Shown: in pieces, positions 8,376 through 17,108 of the stretch
Position numbering within the stretch: position 1 is the stretch's first letter
Layout: every line of letters starts with the position of its first letter
From: CAVTLG01 sp963735495
GTDB taxonomy: Bacteria > Chloroflexota > Ktedonobacteria > Ktedonobacterales > Ktedonobacteraceae
Length of the DNA stretch: 64,000 nt
Direction: 5' to 3'
Assembly: GCA_963735495.1 (NCBI GenBank)
Contig: CAVTLG010000002.1
Span: forward strand, 1,302,001-1,366,000
Position numbers and translations under genes: made by a program
The notes under the pieces: model-generated
The model's input: only the letters and a program-made list of their open reading frames with translations
Told to the model about the DNA's origin: nothing
Database searches by the model: none

Positions 8376-8876
8376 ATGTCAGGTAAACCTTCTGAATTGA
8401 AAGAACTGGGTGGTTCAAGCTCTACACAGCCTAAAGAAACATTGGATGCACTAAAAACTCAGGCAAAAGAAGGTTCGAGCGATGCGAAAACGTTGGTCGA
8501 AAAACGAAACGAAAGAGAAAATACACGTTTTCAACGCTATAATGCCGTGCTCGCTAAATTTGAAAAATTGGATCTAGATCCAATGACAAAGTTTCAGCAG
8601 AAAGCAGAAATAGAAGCATTAAATAATAAGCAGAATAATGCCAGAAGAGATGTATATAATCGATATAATCAGCAAATTGAATCATCTACAGAAAAATTTA
8701 ATTCAAAGAATCTCGGAGGAAGAGCATTTGACCGTTTCAAGGCAATAGTAGCTAAAAAAGGAACAGATGGTGATTTAAGAACATTATATCGAGCAGCTGA
8801 ACAAGAGGAGCGTAAATTGGCGGATATACACTCTTCTCAATGGGATGATTTAGAAAATCAGCTGGGATTGAAATAA
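8376..8876 (+). CDS. Charged coiled-coil protein, unknown function
   Basis: A 166-residue hydrophilic protein with no signal peptide or membrane segment. A Ser/Gly-rich start (MSGKPSELKELGGSSSTQ) is followed by Lys/Glu/Gln/Asn-rich helix, probably coiled coil through most of its length. AAGGA lies nine bases before the ATG, and TATAAT at 8320-8325 may be a -10 element. The gene is AT-rich compared with its neighbours. In style it resembles the coiled-coil proteins at 14598-15236, 15651-16247 and 24889-25437, but a direct alignment is weak. Function unknown. Confidence 0.75.
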   Translation: MSGKPSELKELGGSSSTQPKETLDALKTQAKEGSSDAKTLVEKRNERENTRFQRYNAVLAKFEKLDLDPMTKFQQKAEIEALNNKQNNARRDVYNRYNQQIESSTEKFNSKNLGGRAFDRFKAIVAKKGTDGDLRTLYRAAEQEERKLADIHSSQWDDLENQLGLK

Positions 8877-9150
8877 CTCATCCGCATTGACGATGTTCAG
8901 CATTTGAATGAACCTTCCTTGTGCCTGGACCTCCCTTTGCAAAAATCCTTGGCGCATTCTTTGTTTTCAGCTTGCTGCTGATAAACCGTGTGCGCGTTCC
9001 AAAATACTCTCTAGTACCTTCGTCACGGGAGTACCTGACCAGATGTCTCTGCTAGCCCTTTTATCGCCGCATGGTGAGAATAGTGCGTCATAATGCTCGT
9101 AACGAACTGCGTTGGATTTCGTTTATGAAGATAAAGGAGGATTTTTCTTT

Positions 9151-10107
9151 ATGCCATCAGGTGATAATTTCAGACCATCTTTCGCGGGCAAGCCCGTGAA
9201 GGATTTTACGCTTGCAGAGGGCGTTGTTGATCCTACCGCGTTTGCGTATCTGCTTTCTTGTGATGGTCAGAGGATGGCTGAGACGGAAGAGATGGAGGAG
9301 GTCGTGGAAGCCTTTTTGCGTGATCCGTTGGCGTCTCAGGTGTCTGCTCTGCTCATTGGAGGTGACATGCGACGGACGATGGAGTCTGGCGATTATGAGT
9401 ATGAGGTGGAAAGACTGGCTGCTTCTCGTGAGCAGTTATCCGCACTCAACGCGCTCTTTCTCGGTGCTCTTGAGGTTGCTTATGACGATGGGGAGTTGTT
9501 GATTGCCCTGCCTGACGTCTCTCCGCTCTTTCTGGCGTATCCACAGTTAGAGTACTTCCATGCCTACGGTTGGACGCAGGCGCGGGAGGCATATGGTGAG
9601 TTGCGGTTGGGTACGATCAAATTGGAGTCCCTGCGCTCGCTGAGTCTGGCGACTGAGGGTCTGACGCCTGAGCATGTGCAGGATATCTGGCAATCGCATC
9701 TGCCCGCACTCGAACACTTAGAGCTGTGGCTGGCCAATGCAGCGACGACCGTCGATCATCTGGCTCCCTTATTGTCCGGCGAGCTTTTCCCTCGTCTGCG
9801 CCATCTGAGCCTGTGCAATAGTCCCTACGAGGATGACCTGGCGCAGGCGCTCACGACTTCTCCGCTGCTGGACCGGCTCAAGGTGCTGGATTTATCCATG
9901 GGCGTCTTCACGGATCGTGGGGCGCAGGCGCTGCTGGACTGTCCGGCCATTCGTCGCCTGGAGAGGTTGGAGGTGCGTTATCACTTCTGTTCCGCTGAGA
10001 TGGTGGAGCAGTTGCGGGCGTTGCCGCTTGCGGTGGAGATCAGCGAACGGGAGGATGATAGCGGCTACGACGCGGAATATCGCTCGGTTGAGGAATGGTG
10101 GGCGTAG
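9151..10107 (+). CDS. Leucine-rich-repeat protein, STM4015-like
   Basis: A 318-residue soluble protein. The start at 9151 is set by a perfect AAAGGAGG at 9133-9140; a longer frame upstream exists but lacks a site. The middle and C-terminal parts show LRR units (LESLRSLSLATEGL, LEHLELWLANAATT, LRHLSLCNSPY, LKVLDLSMGVFTDRGAQALL, LERLEVRYHF). The overall plan resembles the STM4015 family, whose members sit in a four-gene cluster in other bacteria; no such partners are present here. The role is unknown, probably protein-protein contact. Confidence 0.75.
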   Translation: MPSGDNFRPSFAGKPVKDFTLAEGVVDPTAFAYLLSCDGQRMAETEEMEEVVEAFLRDPLASQVSALLIGGDMRRTMESGDYEYEVERLAASREQLSALNALFLGALEVAYDDGELLIALPDVSPLFLAYPQLEYFHAYGWTQAREAYGELRLGTIKLESLRSLSLATEGLTPEHVQDIWQSHLPALEHLELWLANAATTVDHLAPLLSGELFPRLRHLSLCNSPYEDDLAQALTTSPLLDRLKVLDLSMGVFTDRGAQALLDCPAIRRLERLEVRYHFCSAEMVEQLRALPLAVEISEREDDSGYDAEYRSVEEWWA

Positions 10108-10162
10108 CAGCGTGTTTTGACTCCCACGCGTGGCGCTCATGTTAGCAGGCCCGCTCAGGGTA

Positions 10163-10423
10163 CCTATTCAGGTCGGCTCTCAGAGATAATCGCGTAGGGA
10201 CAATCCCTTGCGGGCTGATGCCTTTTTTACCAGAGCTATGACGCCTGTTGTGCGGACATCAGGCGTCTGGCAGTAAAAAAGCAGGAGTGGTCATCGCAGT
10301 CATCGCAAGTGCACATCCCCTGTACGGATATCCCAGCTATCACTGTCATCGTGGTCATCGAATGTGCACATTTACACCTAGGAAATCTTCAGGTGGCATA
10401 CGCCATCACGGCCCCTACGCGAG
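10163..10423. repeat. Family D repeat, long copy
   Basis: The left arm shares ATTCAGGTCGGCTCTCAGAG with the copy at 6665, then CGCGTAGGGACAATCCC; the right end is GGCCCCTACGCGAG at 10410-10423. The interior, about 200 bp, differs from the short copies and contains a repeated TCACTGTCATCGTGGTCATC-like stretch. Confidence 0.6.
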
Positions 10424-10568
10424 CTTCCCATGGTTCCTGAAACGTTGCCTCCTTTTCTCGCATTGGAATGCCTTTCATTACCTGGGAAAACCACGCCCCA
10501 TCTGGTATACTTCTGCTAGAAGAGTTGTAAAGCGTGCCCTACGATGCGAAAAGAACAGGAGCAAGAAG

Positions 10569-10784
10569 ATGCTTCGCAACAGAAACTATTGGACCTACAG
10601 CGCGGGCCTGGCCGTCGTCTGGGCGATTGTGCTCATACTCGTACGGATGATCCGGGGCAGCGAGGGCGTGCAGCCCTTCCTGTTGGTCTTTGGCGGCTTC
10701 TGTATCGGCTGGGTGTCGACGACGATAGCGCGCTACGTCTATCCGCCGCCAAAGCGTTGGAGGTTGAACCCGCGCCAGGAGTGA
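10569..10784 (+). CDS. Small two-pass membrane protein
   Basis: A 71-residue protein with two clear membrane helices (AGLAVVWAIVLILV and FLLVFGGFCIGWVSTTIA) and a basic, Pro-rich C-terminus (YPPPKRWRLNPRQE). ATG at 10569 is preceded by AGGAGCAAGAAG. A longer frame starting at 10248 runs through a family D repeat and is not credible. No family recognised; a stand-alone small membrane protein. Confidence 0.6.
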   Translation: MLRNRNYWTYSAGLAVVWAIVLILVRMIRGSEGVQPFLLVFGGFCIGWVSTTIARYVYPPPKRWRLNPRQE

Positions 10785-11042
10785 TGCCTATGGATATGAC
10801 ACCCCTACTTCCCCCGTAAATTCTACGTGCCAGTGATTGTACAGCGACGATTGCCAGGAAATCTTTCCCTCGTTCCCCCTGGCGTGGCGATGGTCAGCAA
10901 GGTATTATTAGGAGTGTATGCCAGGAAAATGGCGTTGGCTGTGTTGTGCATGGTGTTGCGAGGAAGGCCACGAGTTGCCTCATCGGCTTTCCCGTGAGAC
11001 TTCTGCTTGGACTGCTTATTCTTTATGGAAAGGACCTCCCAG

Positions 11043-12056
11043 ATGGATGAAGGAACAGGCACAGGCAAAAAACCTGCATCTCCCATTGAGCACACCGACG
11101 ATCCACAAACCCCATCCACGCCCACTCGCCACACCGGTGATTTGGATGTAATGCGTTGGGAGCACGAGCAACAATTGAGGCGCGATAACCGTCAATCGCC
11201 ATTCAGCGATGCAGCACATGCTGAGGAAAGTGAGCTTTCTGGTCATGCTGTGGAAGCTCCCCTAAGCTATTCACAGCTTCTTGAGGGCCCTCTGGAGGAT
11301 GTTGCCCAGCATCTCTGGATGTATCGTTCCGAGTCCCAGCACTCCGACGTTACGACCAGCACATCACATGAGTCAGCAAACACCGTCTACGCAGAGGTTC
11401 CGCCGTTGATGCATGATCCATCTAACGATACCGTCCTGCAAGAGTCAAGCTTCCCGCAGATGTTTAGCCAGGAAGGGTTTGCAGCATCAAGCTCCCCGCA
11501 GATGTTTAGCCAGGAAGGGTTTGCAGCATCAAGCTTCCCGCAGATGTTTAGCCAGGAAGGGTTTGCAGCATCAAGCTTCCCACACTTGCCCCAGTCAGAG
11601 GTTGCAGCATCAAACTTCCCACACTTGTCATCTTGGGGGCTTGGTGAGCCAGGAGGAATGACAGAATCGCCCCCGTCATTAATGTTCGAGGAACAGAGAT
11701 CCGCCCCCACCGAGCTTGGTGAGCCAGGGGGAATGACATATCCGCCCCCGTCATTAACGTTAGAGGAACAGAGATCCGCCTTCACTGAGCTTGGTGAGCC
11801 AGGGGGAATGACATATCCGCCCCGGCCATTGACGTTCGAGGAACGGTTGGTAGCCGCCCTCACCGAGATTGATGAGCCAGAGAGGACATCATTCGCTCTG
11901 CCTGAACAGCAGCCTCTGGGAGACGCACCAGAGCCCAGGCGGTCCCAAAGGTCTGGTGGAGGTCGTCGCAAGGCTAGCGAGCGACAAGAAACTCCCCGAG
12001 CAGTCCCAGGGAGACGCGCCAGTGCGCAAGCGACCCCGAAGGCCTGGTGGAGATAA
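11043..12056 (+). CDS. Tandem-repeat disordered protein, N-terminal part
   Basis: The start at 11043 follows GGAAAGGA. The protein is hydrophilic and low-complexity. Three near-identical 14-residue units (SFPQMFSQEGFAAS type) begin at base 11448, then two degenerate units, then three 25-residue units (LGEPGGMTYPPPSLTLEEQR type) begin at 11640. The frame ends at 12056, but its last 25 or so residues look out of register: the sequence resumes in the next frame as KKLPEQSQGDAP, a second copy of the LPEQQPLGDAP stretch just encoded. One extra base between about 11973 and 11995 explains this. It is probably the N-terminal half of one 843-residue protein with the next entry. Confidence 0.65.
   Translation: MDEGTGTGKKPASPIEHTDDPQTPSTPTRHTGDLDVMRWEHEQQLRRDNRQSPFSDAAHAEESELSGHAVEAPLSYSQLLEGPLEDVAQHLWMYRSESQHSDVTTSTSHESANTVYAEVPPLMHDPSNDTVLQESSFPQMFSQEGFAASSSPQMFSQEGFAASSFPQMFSQEGFAASSFPHLPQSEVAASNFPHLSSWGLGEPGGMTESPPSLMFEEQRSAPTELGEPGGMTYPPPSLTLEEQRSAFTELGEPGGMTYPPRPLTFEERLVAALTEIDEPERTSFALPEQQPLGDAPEPRRSQRSGGGRRKASERQETPRAVPGRRASAQATPKAWWR
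11448..11612 (+). repeat. 42-bp in-frame tandem repeat within a coding region
   Basis: Units start at 11448, 11490 and 11532 (42 bp each, nearly identical), followed by a 39-bp degenerate unit at 11574. Each encodes 14 residues of the SFPQMFSQEGFAAS type. Near-identity at the DNA level suggests recent expansion. Confidence 0.9.
11640..11863 (+). repeat. 75-bp in-frame tandem repeat within a coding region
   Basis: Units start at 11640, 11715 and 11790, each opening CTTGGTGAGCCAGG and encoding 25 residues (LGEPGGMT...SLTFEEQRSA type). The third unit diverges toward its end. Confidence 0.9.
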
Positions 12057-13575
12057 TCGCAAGACTAGCAGCAAGTCACAAAAGTCTGGGGAAGGTGGTA
12101 GTAAGGCTAGCAGCAAGTCACAAAAGTCTGGGGAAGGTGGTAGTAAGGCTAGCGAGCCACGAGAACCCCTCGGTTTTCCACTGGAGCTGGAGAGTCCCAG
12201 GTCTGATAGCGAAGCTCCCTATATAAAAGTTTATAAAGAACACTACCAAGAGTGGGCAGATGAGACAAATGCAAAGAGAGTAAGTGAGGGGAAACCCATG
12301 CAAAAGCTGGATGCTGATGGTAATCCGGTGATGGAGAAGGACAATAAGGGTCAGTTGCGTCCGATTAGTTATAAGCTAACAGCAAATAACGTGTTTGATG
12401 CAGAGAAGCGAGGGTCTAATCCCGCACATTTTGGGAATAAGAGTAGAAATGTAAAAGATCTTATAGAAAATTATAAAAAGCGAAGAGAAATGGGAAACAT
12501 GTATGGAAAAAGCAGAGAACGATACGCTAAGACGAACGATCTGAGAAGGCTTCTGGACGCGAGATATGGGGTCAAAGTGCCAGCAAAAAGGAAGGAAGGA
12601 AATAGGGTATCAGAGTTCATCACTGAATCCTCAGTTATGGCAGAGGCACAGAAGATGGGTAATGATAGAAATAAAGCACTTCAGGATCTTACCCAGGATA
12701 GACTTCATGATGAGATTAAGAAGTGGAGTAACGATAAAAATGAGGCGCTTCAGAAGCTTAATTTGGGAAATCTTCGTAAGAATAAGACTGATATAAGAGC
12801 GTTTCTGCGTGAGAAATTTGGGCTCGATGTGCCGATAGAGCAGCGCGAGATAGATTCCGTAATGCTGGCAGAGGCACAGAAGATGGGCAATGAAAGAAAT
12901 AAAGCACTTCGGAAGCTTACTAAGGATGAACTTCGCGAGCATGATAGCAATACAAGAACGTTTCTGCGCGATAACTTTGGGGTCGACGTGCCAATAGAAA
13001 AGTTCAAGACAGTTTCCGCAGTGTCGACAGGAGCAAAGAAGATGGGTAAAGAAAGAAATAAAGCGCTTCAGGAGCTTACCCCGGATGATCTTCCTAATGA
13101 GATTGATACAAGAACGTTTCTGCGCGATAATTTTGGGGTCGACGTGCCGATAGAGCAGCTCAAGATAGATTCCATAATGCTGGCAAAAGCAAAGAGGATA
13201 GGTAATGCTGAAAATGAAGAACTTCAGAAGCGTACCCTGGATAGTCTTCCTAATGAGACTAGAAGATTTCTGCACGATAATTTTGGGGTCGACGTACCGA
13301 TAGAACAGTTCGGGACACCTTCCGCAATGCTGGCAGAGGCACAGAAGAGGAGTAATAAAAGAAATGAAGAACTTCAGAAGCGTACCCTGGATAGTCTTCG
13401 TGATGAGATTAAGATTAATAGGAGCAGCTCTACACAGCAGAGGGGAACCTCTCCTGCTCAACACGAAGACTCCGATCTCGAAGATTTCGATCTCGAAGAC
13501 GAAGATTTCGGTTTCGATCCCGAAGGTGTAGATCTCGCAGATTTCGATTTCGGTATTCAAAACCCCGTAGAATGA
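11869..13575 (+). CDS. Tandem-repeat disordered protein, C-terminal part
   Basis: The true in-frame contribution probably begins near 11980, after the frameshift described for the preceding entry. First come Lys/Ser/Gly-rich repeats (SSKSQKSGEGGSKAS twice). Then a folded-looking stretch follows (EAPYIKVYKEHYQEWADE ... LRRLLDARYGVKVPA). Then come about five units of 50-53 residues, each with a Lys/Arg-rich helix (AEAQKMGNERNKAL) and FLRDNFGVDVPIE. The C-terminus is very acidic (SDLEDFDLEDEDFGF). The DNA is AT-richer than the flanks. I do not recognise the family; the repeated FLRDNFGVDVP block suggests a repeated binding unit. No signal peptide is visible. Confidence 0.65.
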   Translation: MMSQRGHHSLCLNSSLWETHQSPGGPKGLVEVVARLASDKKLPEQSQGDAPVRKRPRRPGGDNRKTSSKSQKSGEGGSKASSKSQKSGEGGSKASEPREPLGFPLELESPRSDSEAPYIKVYKEHYQEWADETNAKRVSEGKPMQKLDADGNPVMEKDNKGQLRPISYKLTANNVFDAEKRGSNPAHFGNKSRNVKDLIENYKKRREMGNMYGKSRERYAKTNDLRRLLDARYGVKVPAKRKEGNRVSEFITESSVMAEAQKMGNDRNKALQDLTQDRLHDEIKKWSNDKNEALQKLNLGNLRKNKTDIRAFLREKFGLDVPIEQREIDSVMLAEAQKMGNERNKALRKLTKDELREHDSNTRTFLRDNFGVDVPIEKFKTVSAVSTGAKKMGKERNKALQELTPDDLPNEIDTRTFLRDNFGVDVPIEQLKIDSIMLAKAKRIGNAENEELQKRTLDSLPNETRRFLHDNFGVDVPIEQFGTPSAMLAEAQKRSNKRNEELQKRTLDSLRDEIKINRSSSTQQRGTSPAQHEDSDLEDFDLEDEDFGFDPEGVDLADFDFGIQNPVE

Positions 13576-13704
13576 CGTACGGCTTTATTGCGCTCTGTCC
13601 TCTGAGATGCCTGTATATGTTCCCACTATCGGTATCGTGTTTATAAGCAGAACAAGCTCCTAGACACCATCCCCAATGTTGGGGTGAAATGCGCGTCTGG
13701 AGAG

Positions 13705-13777
13705 CCGGTGGCATAGCGAGGCACCGGTGGAGGTGTAGGATGGCCCCCAGGGCGGTCGCGAGGACACGCCCCTACCC
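13705..13777. repeat. Family A repeat, left-truncated copy
   Basis: Contains CACCGGTGGAGGTGTAGGAT, GGGCGGTCGCGAGGACACG and the right terminus CCCCTACCC, but lacks the left GGGTAGGGGCGT terminus. It lies directly against the end of the restriction-enzyme remnant. Confidence 0.7.
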
Positions 13778-14335
13778 GTTCGAACCCTCGACGGACTCAG
13801 CGGACCAATCCTCTGGCGTCACCGCCTCCGCCAGCTCCTTGACCAGCTCCACCGTCTTCACACTCACCTGCACCACTTGCTTCAGCAGGCGCAGAATGTA
13901 CTGAGGATCATCCAGGCGGTTGGGATCACTCTCAATGCCGCTGCGCTTATCAAGCGACACCTGATACTGATCGATGACCCATTCCAGCGCCGAACGGTTG
14001 CCTAACCGGTACTCGAAGCACTCAGGCGGGATAGCATCCAGCGTCAAGCCCTGGCTATACAGCAGCGCGCGCTGACTATTCTCGAACAGCGTATTGGTCA
14101 GAGGATAGCCAGCGGCAATCTTCTTCCTGATCTCCTCCGCGAAGTTCACATTGGGACCCTTGGCCTCCCAGAACCCGCGCCGAATACGGAACTCGTCCAG
14201 CACCACGCCGTCAGGGCGGATCTTATCAATCGTCAGCTCTGGAGCGAGCGACCAACCGCAATACTTAGCCACAGCGGCGTCAGTAGCAGGATAATAGCGG
14301 CGGTTTTCAAGTGGTCGCGCAGATCCTGATCCCAC
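13772..14335 (-). pseudogene. Type ISP restriction-modification enzyme remnant (internal deletion)
   Basis: The N-terminal part has a nuclease-like PD-(D/E)XK pattern, RPDGVVLDEF followed by FWEAK. The C-terminal part (ECFEYRLGNRSALEWVIDQY ... KRSGIESDPN) matches the end of type ISP single-chain restriction-modification enzymes as I recall them. These enzymes are normally well over 1,000 residues; here the helicase and methyltransferase domains between the two blocks are absent, leaving under 190 residues. It is therefore a gutted remnant. Upstream it overlaps a TIR-domain fragment in another frame. The 5' end is undefined; the ATG at 14335 lies inside the TIR fragment. Confidence 0.65.
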
Positions 14336-14481
14336 AGAGTGCCGGCCAGCACATTCTGCGCGGACCAGGGAGCAATCAATCCCTGACGAACAAGCAGCGC
14401 CAGGTGTTTATTGAGCTTCTTCAGTAGCCGTTCATCTTCATCCGCATAGGCATAGAACAACTCGAATGTATCAGTAGCCAC
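14233..14481 (-). pseudogene. TIR-domain fragment
   Basis: Eighty-two residues beginning MATDTFELFYAYADEDERLL and continuing KHLALLVRQGLIAPWS ... AGTLWDQDL and AAIILLL. This is the N-terminal two thirds of a bacterial TIR domain (beta-A strand FYAYADED, the LIxxW region and the IILLL strand). After IILLL the sequence loses similarity and stops within 20 residues, while the frame one base away continues into the restriction-enzyme remnant. TIR domains are NAD-cleaving or signalling modules in immunity; this fragment lacks the C-terminal half, so activity is unlikely. Confidence 0.6.
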
Positions 14482-14597
14482 AAATAGCGTCCCTTGCTAA
14501 CGAAAACCCACGCAAAAAAACCTCGACATAATAATAGCATACGGCACGATGCAGGTACAGTATAGATCCACATTAGGGCCGAGCGAAGAGGCTGGTC

Positions 14598-15236
14598 TCA
14601 ATACCCCTCGTATCCTATCTGCTGCTCATATTCTATCTGCCACTGCCCATACGCTGCTTCCTGGTTGCGCTGTGCCTGTAGAGCCTCGTAATAGGATTGC
14701 TGCGGACTATCACTAATCGAGGGTACACTTCTTGTAATTTCTGGAACGCTATTACTTTTGTTAGAAACTCTCTTGTTATGCTTATCAGCTTTTCCGTTAA
14801 AATTTGCTATCTCACGATTTAAATTATCTATACCGAGGTTAAATTCTGTAACCTTTTGGTTGTACTTTGTAGCTCTACTGTTATATGACTTCATACGCTT
14901 TTCAAAATCTTTCTGGGATATTCCGTTCACTTGATAATTATCTGGATTGCCGGTGCTCATGCCCAATAGAGAAGATAATTCTTGTTGTATGCCGTTTTTA
15001 TAAGGTGTGCCTTTTCTTTCATCAGCTAACCTTTCGCGTCTAGATTTAAATCTATTTATCTCTTGATTAAATTCTCCCTTTTTTCTATCTAAAGATTTTT
15101 TTGTACTTTGCTCTCTAACTATGTCATTATATTTTTTCTGATCTTTACCTCTATCAGTGCTTTTATCACTACCACTATCTCCTCTACTGTCTCCGCCACT
15201 AGTGTAAGGGTATCCCTCAGGGAACCATTCTGACAT
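14598..15236 (-). CDS. Coiled-coil protein with KHN motif, family shared with 24889-25437
   Basis: A 212-residue hydrophilic protein, AT-rich. The N-terminus is disordered (YTSGGDSRGDSGSDKS). A Lys/Asn/Glu-rich helical core with EQSTKKSLDRKK and NKRVSNKS, and ending FNGKADKHNKR, aligns by eye with the protein at 24889-25437 (EEGTKKSLEKEK, FNSKIEKHNNN). The C-terminus is Gln/Tyr-rich (YYEALQAQRNQEAAYGQW). No signal peptide or membrane segment. The start at 15236 has GAGG nine bases upstream. Function unknown. Confidence 0.75.
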   Translation of the reverse strand: MSEWFPEGYPYTSGGDSRGDSGSDKSTDRGKDQKKYNDIVREQSTKKSLDRKKGEFNQEINRFKSRRERLADERKGTPYKNGIQQELSSLLGMSTGNPDNYQVNGISQKDFEKRMKSYNSRATKYNQKVTEFNLGIDNLNREIANFNGKADKHNKRVSNKSNSVPEITRSVPSISDSPQQSYYEALQAQRNQEAAYGQWQIEYEQQIGYEGY

Positions 15237-15650
15237 GTGTTAAAACCTCGACAATCTCTTTCTTCGAAATTGCTCTGTCCTCATCTGTACGGTATTGTCT
15301 ACAGGCTCTTTCGCTTGCACCTTTTAATATAGCACAAGAAGCAAATTCAGATAACAGGTTCCGAGGGACTGTTTTGGGAGTTGGTTTTTTGGAGGGGACA
15401 GAGGATTTGCCTCTGCTCTGTACCCGAGAAAATCTGTCCCTGTGTTCCTCTCGCCCTGAGATGATACGGAAGGTACAATAGAAGGAAAACTGTAAGTAGT
15501 GTTGGGTGCAGCGAGCCAGCCACTAAACTAAGCGGAAGACCCTGAGAAGCTGAGAGGCACACAAAGGACCTGTTAGGGGTGGCACTCTAGCGATCCCGGC
15601 ATCGTGATGGTATACCAGGCGGCAGCATGTAACGAAAGGAGTCTAGAGCA
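15237..15650. other. Intergenic region, no recognised feature
   Basis: About 410 bases between two divergent coiled-coil genes. I see no coding region, repeat-family element or strong hairpin. It probably holds the promoters of both genes. Confidence 0.4.
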
Positions 15651-16247
15651 TTGGGACGCAGAAGTGAATCGTTTGAAGGTCAAAGTTTGGGTCGGAGCAG
15701 TACTTGGAATGTAGGCGACGGTAGAGAGAGCGACTCAGAGCAGAGTGCACAGTCGGATTATAATCCAGCTCGAGTGGCTCGTGAGGAGCGAAGGAAACGG
15801 GACTCACTAAGAGTGGATACGGCGAAAGTGTTTGCAGAGCGAGTTGATGCCAAGTACCGACCCCTCCGTGATCAAGAGGTCGATGCAGCAGACCGGCAAA
15901 CAAAGGCGGCCAGTAGGTTTTATGACGACAGGATCAATCCACTAGAACGACGTGCGAATGTGATGGATAGCAGTAATACTGATTACGAGAATGTAGAAGC
16001 AGCATTGGACGCGTCCGTTGATACGTATACTAAGGTGACGTCGCGATCGAAACAGAGAAGAATTAAAGCCGAGCTGGATTATCAAGAAAAGACCGGTCCA
16101 GCGAGAAAAGCAGTGGTAGAGGCCAAAGACGCTTCTTCAAAGACAAGGACAGAAATGGTACAGCAACAGCAACGGGATCAGGAATGGGACCAGATATTGC
16201 AACAGGCACGGGGACGGAGACAGGGACGGGAGGGATCTGGATCGTAA
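15651..16247 (+). CDS. Charged helical protein, unknown function
   Basis: A 198-residue protein starting at a TTG, chosen because GAAAGGAG lies at 15634-15641, nine bases upstream. The N-terminus is Ser/Gly-rich and disordered. The rest is Arg/Glu/Asp/Ala-rich helix, probably coiled coil, ending in a Gln/Arg-rich basic tail (QQARGRRQGREGSGS). No membrane segment. It has the same layout as the other charged coiled-coil proteins here, but with Arg in place of Lys and a higher GC content, and no clear residue-level match to them. Function unknown. Confidence 0.7.
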   Translation: MGRRSESFEGQSLGRSSTWNVGDGRESDSEQSAQSDYNPARVAREERRKRDSLRVDTAKVFAERVDAKYRPLRDQEVDAADRQTKAASRFYDDRINPLERRANVMDSSNTDYENVEAALDASVDTYTKVTSRSKQRRIKAELDYQEKTGPARKAVVEAKDASSKTRTEMVQQQQRDQEWDQILQQARGRRQGREGSGS

Positions 16248-16508
16248 TAAATGCCGCGTGAGGTCGGGGAACCACGAGGAGGAAGAGCGGAAGATTTTCT
16301 TCTGCCTTATGATCAGCACAAACGAGACTTCCGGCTACCTCCTCTTTGAGTTATGTGAAGTTTATGTCCAGCTCTTCCATGAGGTGTACTACCGTCTTGA
16401 TGCAGTGTTGGGAGTCCAATGAAGGGGTTCTGTACTAACAAGTCAGCTGGTACGTGATAGGACTGTTTGAAAACATCTGGTCCCGTGTTGGGAGGACTTG
16501 TTCCTCGG
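16248..16508. other. Intergenic stretch, possible decayed coding sequence
   Basis: No convincing gene. Short frames on the minus strand continue past the stop of the small protein at 16509-16724, so this may be the decayed 3' part of a longer gene or of a lost partner. Confidence 0.25.
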
Positions 16509-16724
16509 TTAGTCTCTTGGGAGATCACTCCATGCTCCAAATGGATCTTGCCACTGTACGCTGTTGGGTTTCTGACTTGACACATCCCCTGAGCGGGTAC
16601 GCGTTATCAAGGTATGCTTTAACACTTCTGCCAGCGCTTCAATATATGTTGCAGCTTCTTCCTGAGCTTCGGGTGGTAAATGCTCCAGGTATGGCAGTGC
16701 GTCATGCAAGCGGTCAATCATCAT
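16509..16724 (-). CDS. Small antitoxin-like protein, possibly truncated
   Basis: A 71-residue protein beginning MMIDRLHDALPYLEHLPPEA and continuing QEEAATYIEALAEVL. The LPPEAQEEAATYIEAL helix resembles N-terminal segments of small antitoxin or DUF2281-type proteins. It ends abruptly at GAWSDLPRD; in relatives I recall, this Trp-Ser-Asp-Leu-Pro block is followed by another 15-20 residues, so the gene may be truncated. No toxin partner is visible on either side. Family assignment is tentative. Confidence 0.4.
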   Translation of the reverse strand: MMIDRLHDALPYLEHLPPEAQEEAATYIEALAEVLKHTLITRTRSGDVSSQKPNSVQWQDPFGAWSDLPRD

Positions 16725-16787
16725 GCCCTCTCTTTCAGTATTCTCAAACGGATCGAGTCCTCTGTAAACTGGCCTTTAGCAGGCTCT

Positions 16788-17000
16788 CCGTCCATGAAGG
16801 GGAAACAGGGTAGGGGCGTGTCCTTGCGACCGCCCAGGAGCCATGATATGAGGGTTTGGGTAGGGGCGTGTCCTTGCGACCGCCCAGGAGCCATGATATG
16901 AGGGTTTGGGTAGGGGCGTGTCCTTGCGACCGCACTGGAGCCATGATGCACCACCACCGGGCGCACGCAAGGTGACGCCCCTACCCCGTTTCCTTCTTAG
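16788..17000. repeat. Family A repeat, tandem copy with extended arms
   Basis: The left arm GGCTCTCCGTCCATGAAGGG leads into two exact 50-bp units at 16808-16857 and 16858-16907 (GGGTAGGGGCGTGTCCTTGC ... TGATATGAGGGTTT). A third begins at 16908 and completes the element, ending CCCCTACCC at 16986, followed by GTTTCC. The outer arms show that the full element is longer than the GGGTAGGGG core. Confidence 0.85.
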
Positions 17001-17108
17001 TAGGAGCCTCTCTATTTGTCACAGGCACGCGTGGGGAATATAATGGATAAGTGACGTGATGGTAATCAATCGGGCCAGCGTCGTCTTGATAGTGCAAACG
17101 AGGATTGT

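Noticed and set aside
10248..10568. Upstream extension of the small membrane protein gene
   Set aside because: The extension reads through a family D repeat; the ATG at 10569 with AGGAGCAAGAAG upstream is preferred.
12631..13560. Long open frame on the minus strand opposite the repeat protein
   Set aside because: Its product is Ile/Cys/Arg-rich without domain features and it mirrors the repeats of the plus-strand gene, so it is an antisense shadow.
16808..16986. CRISPR-like 50-bp tandem units
   Set aside because: There are only two exact units, with no separate spacers, and they are part of a family A element; no cas genes nearby.
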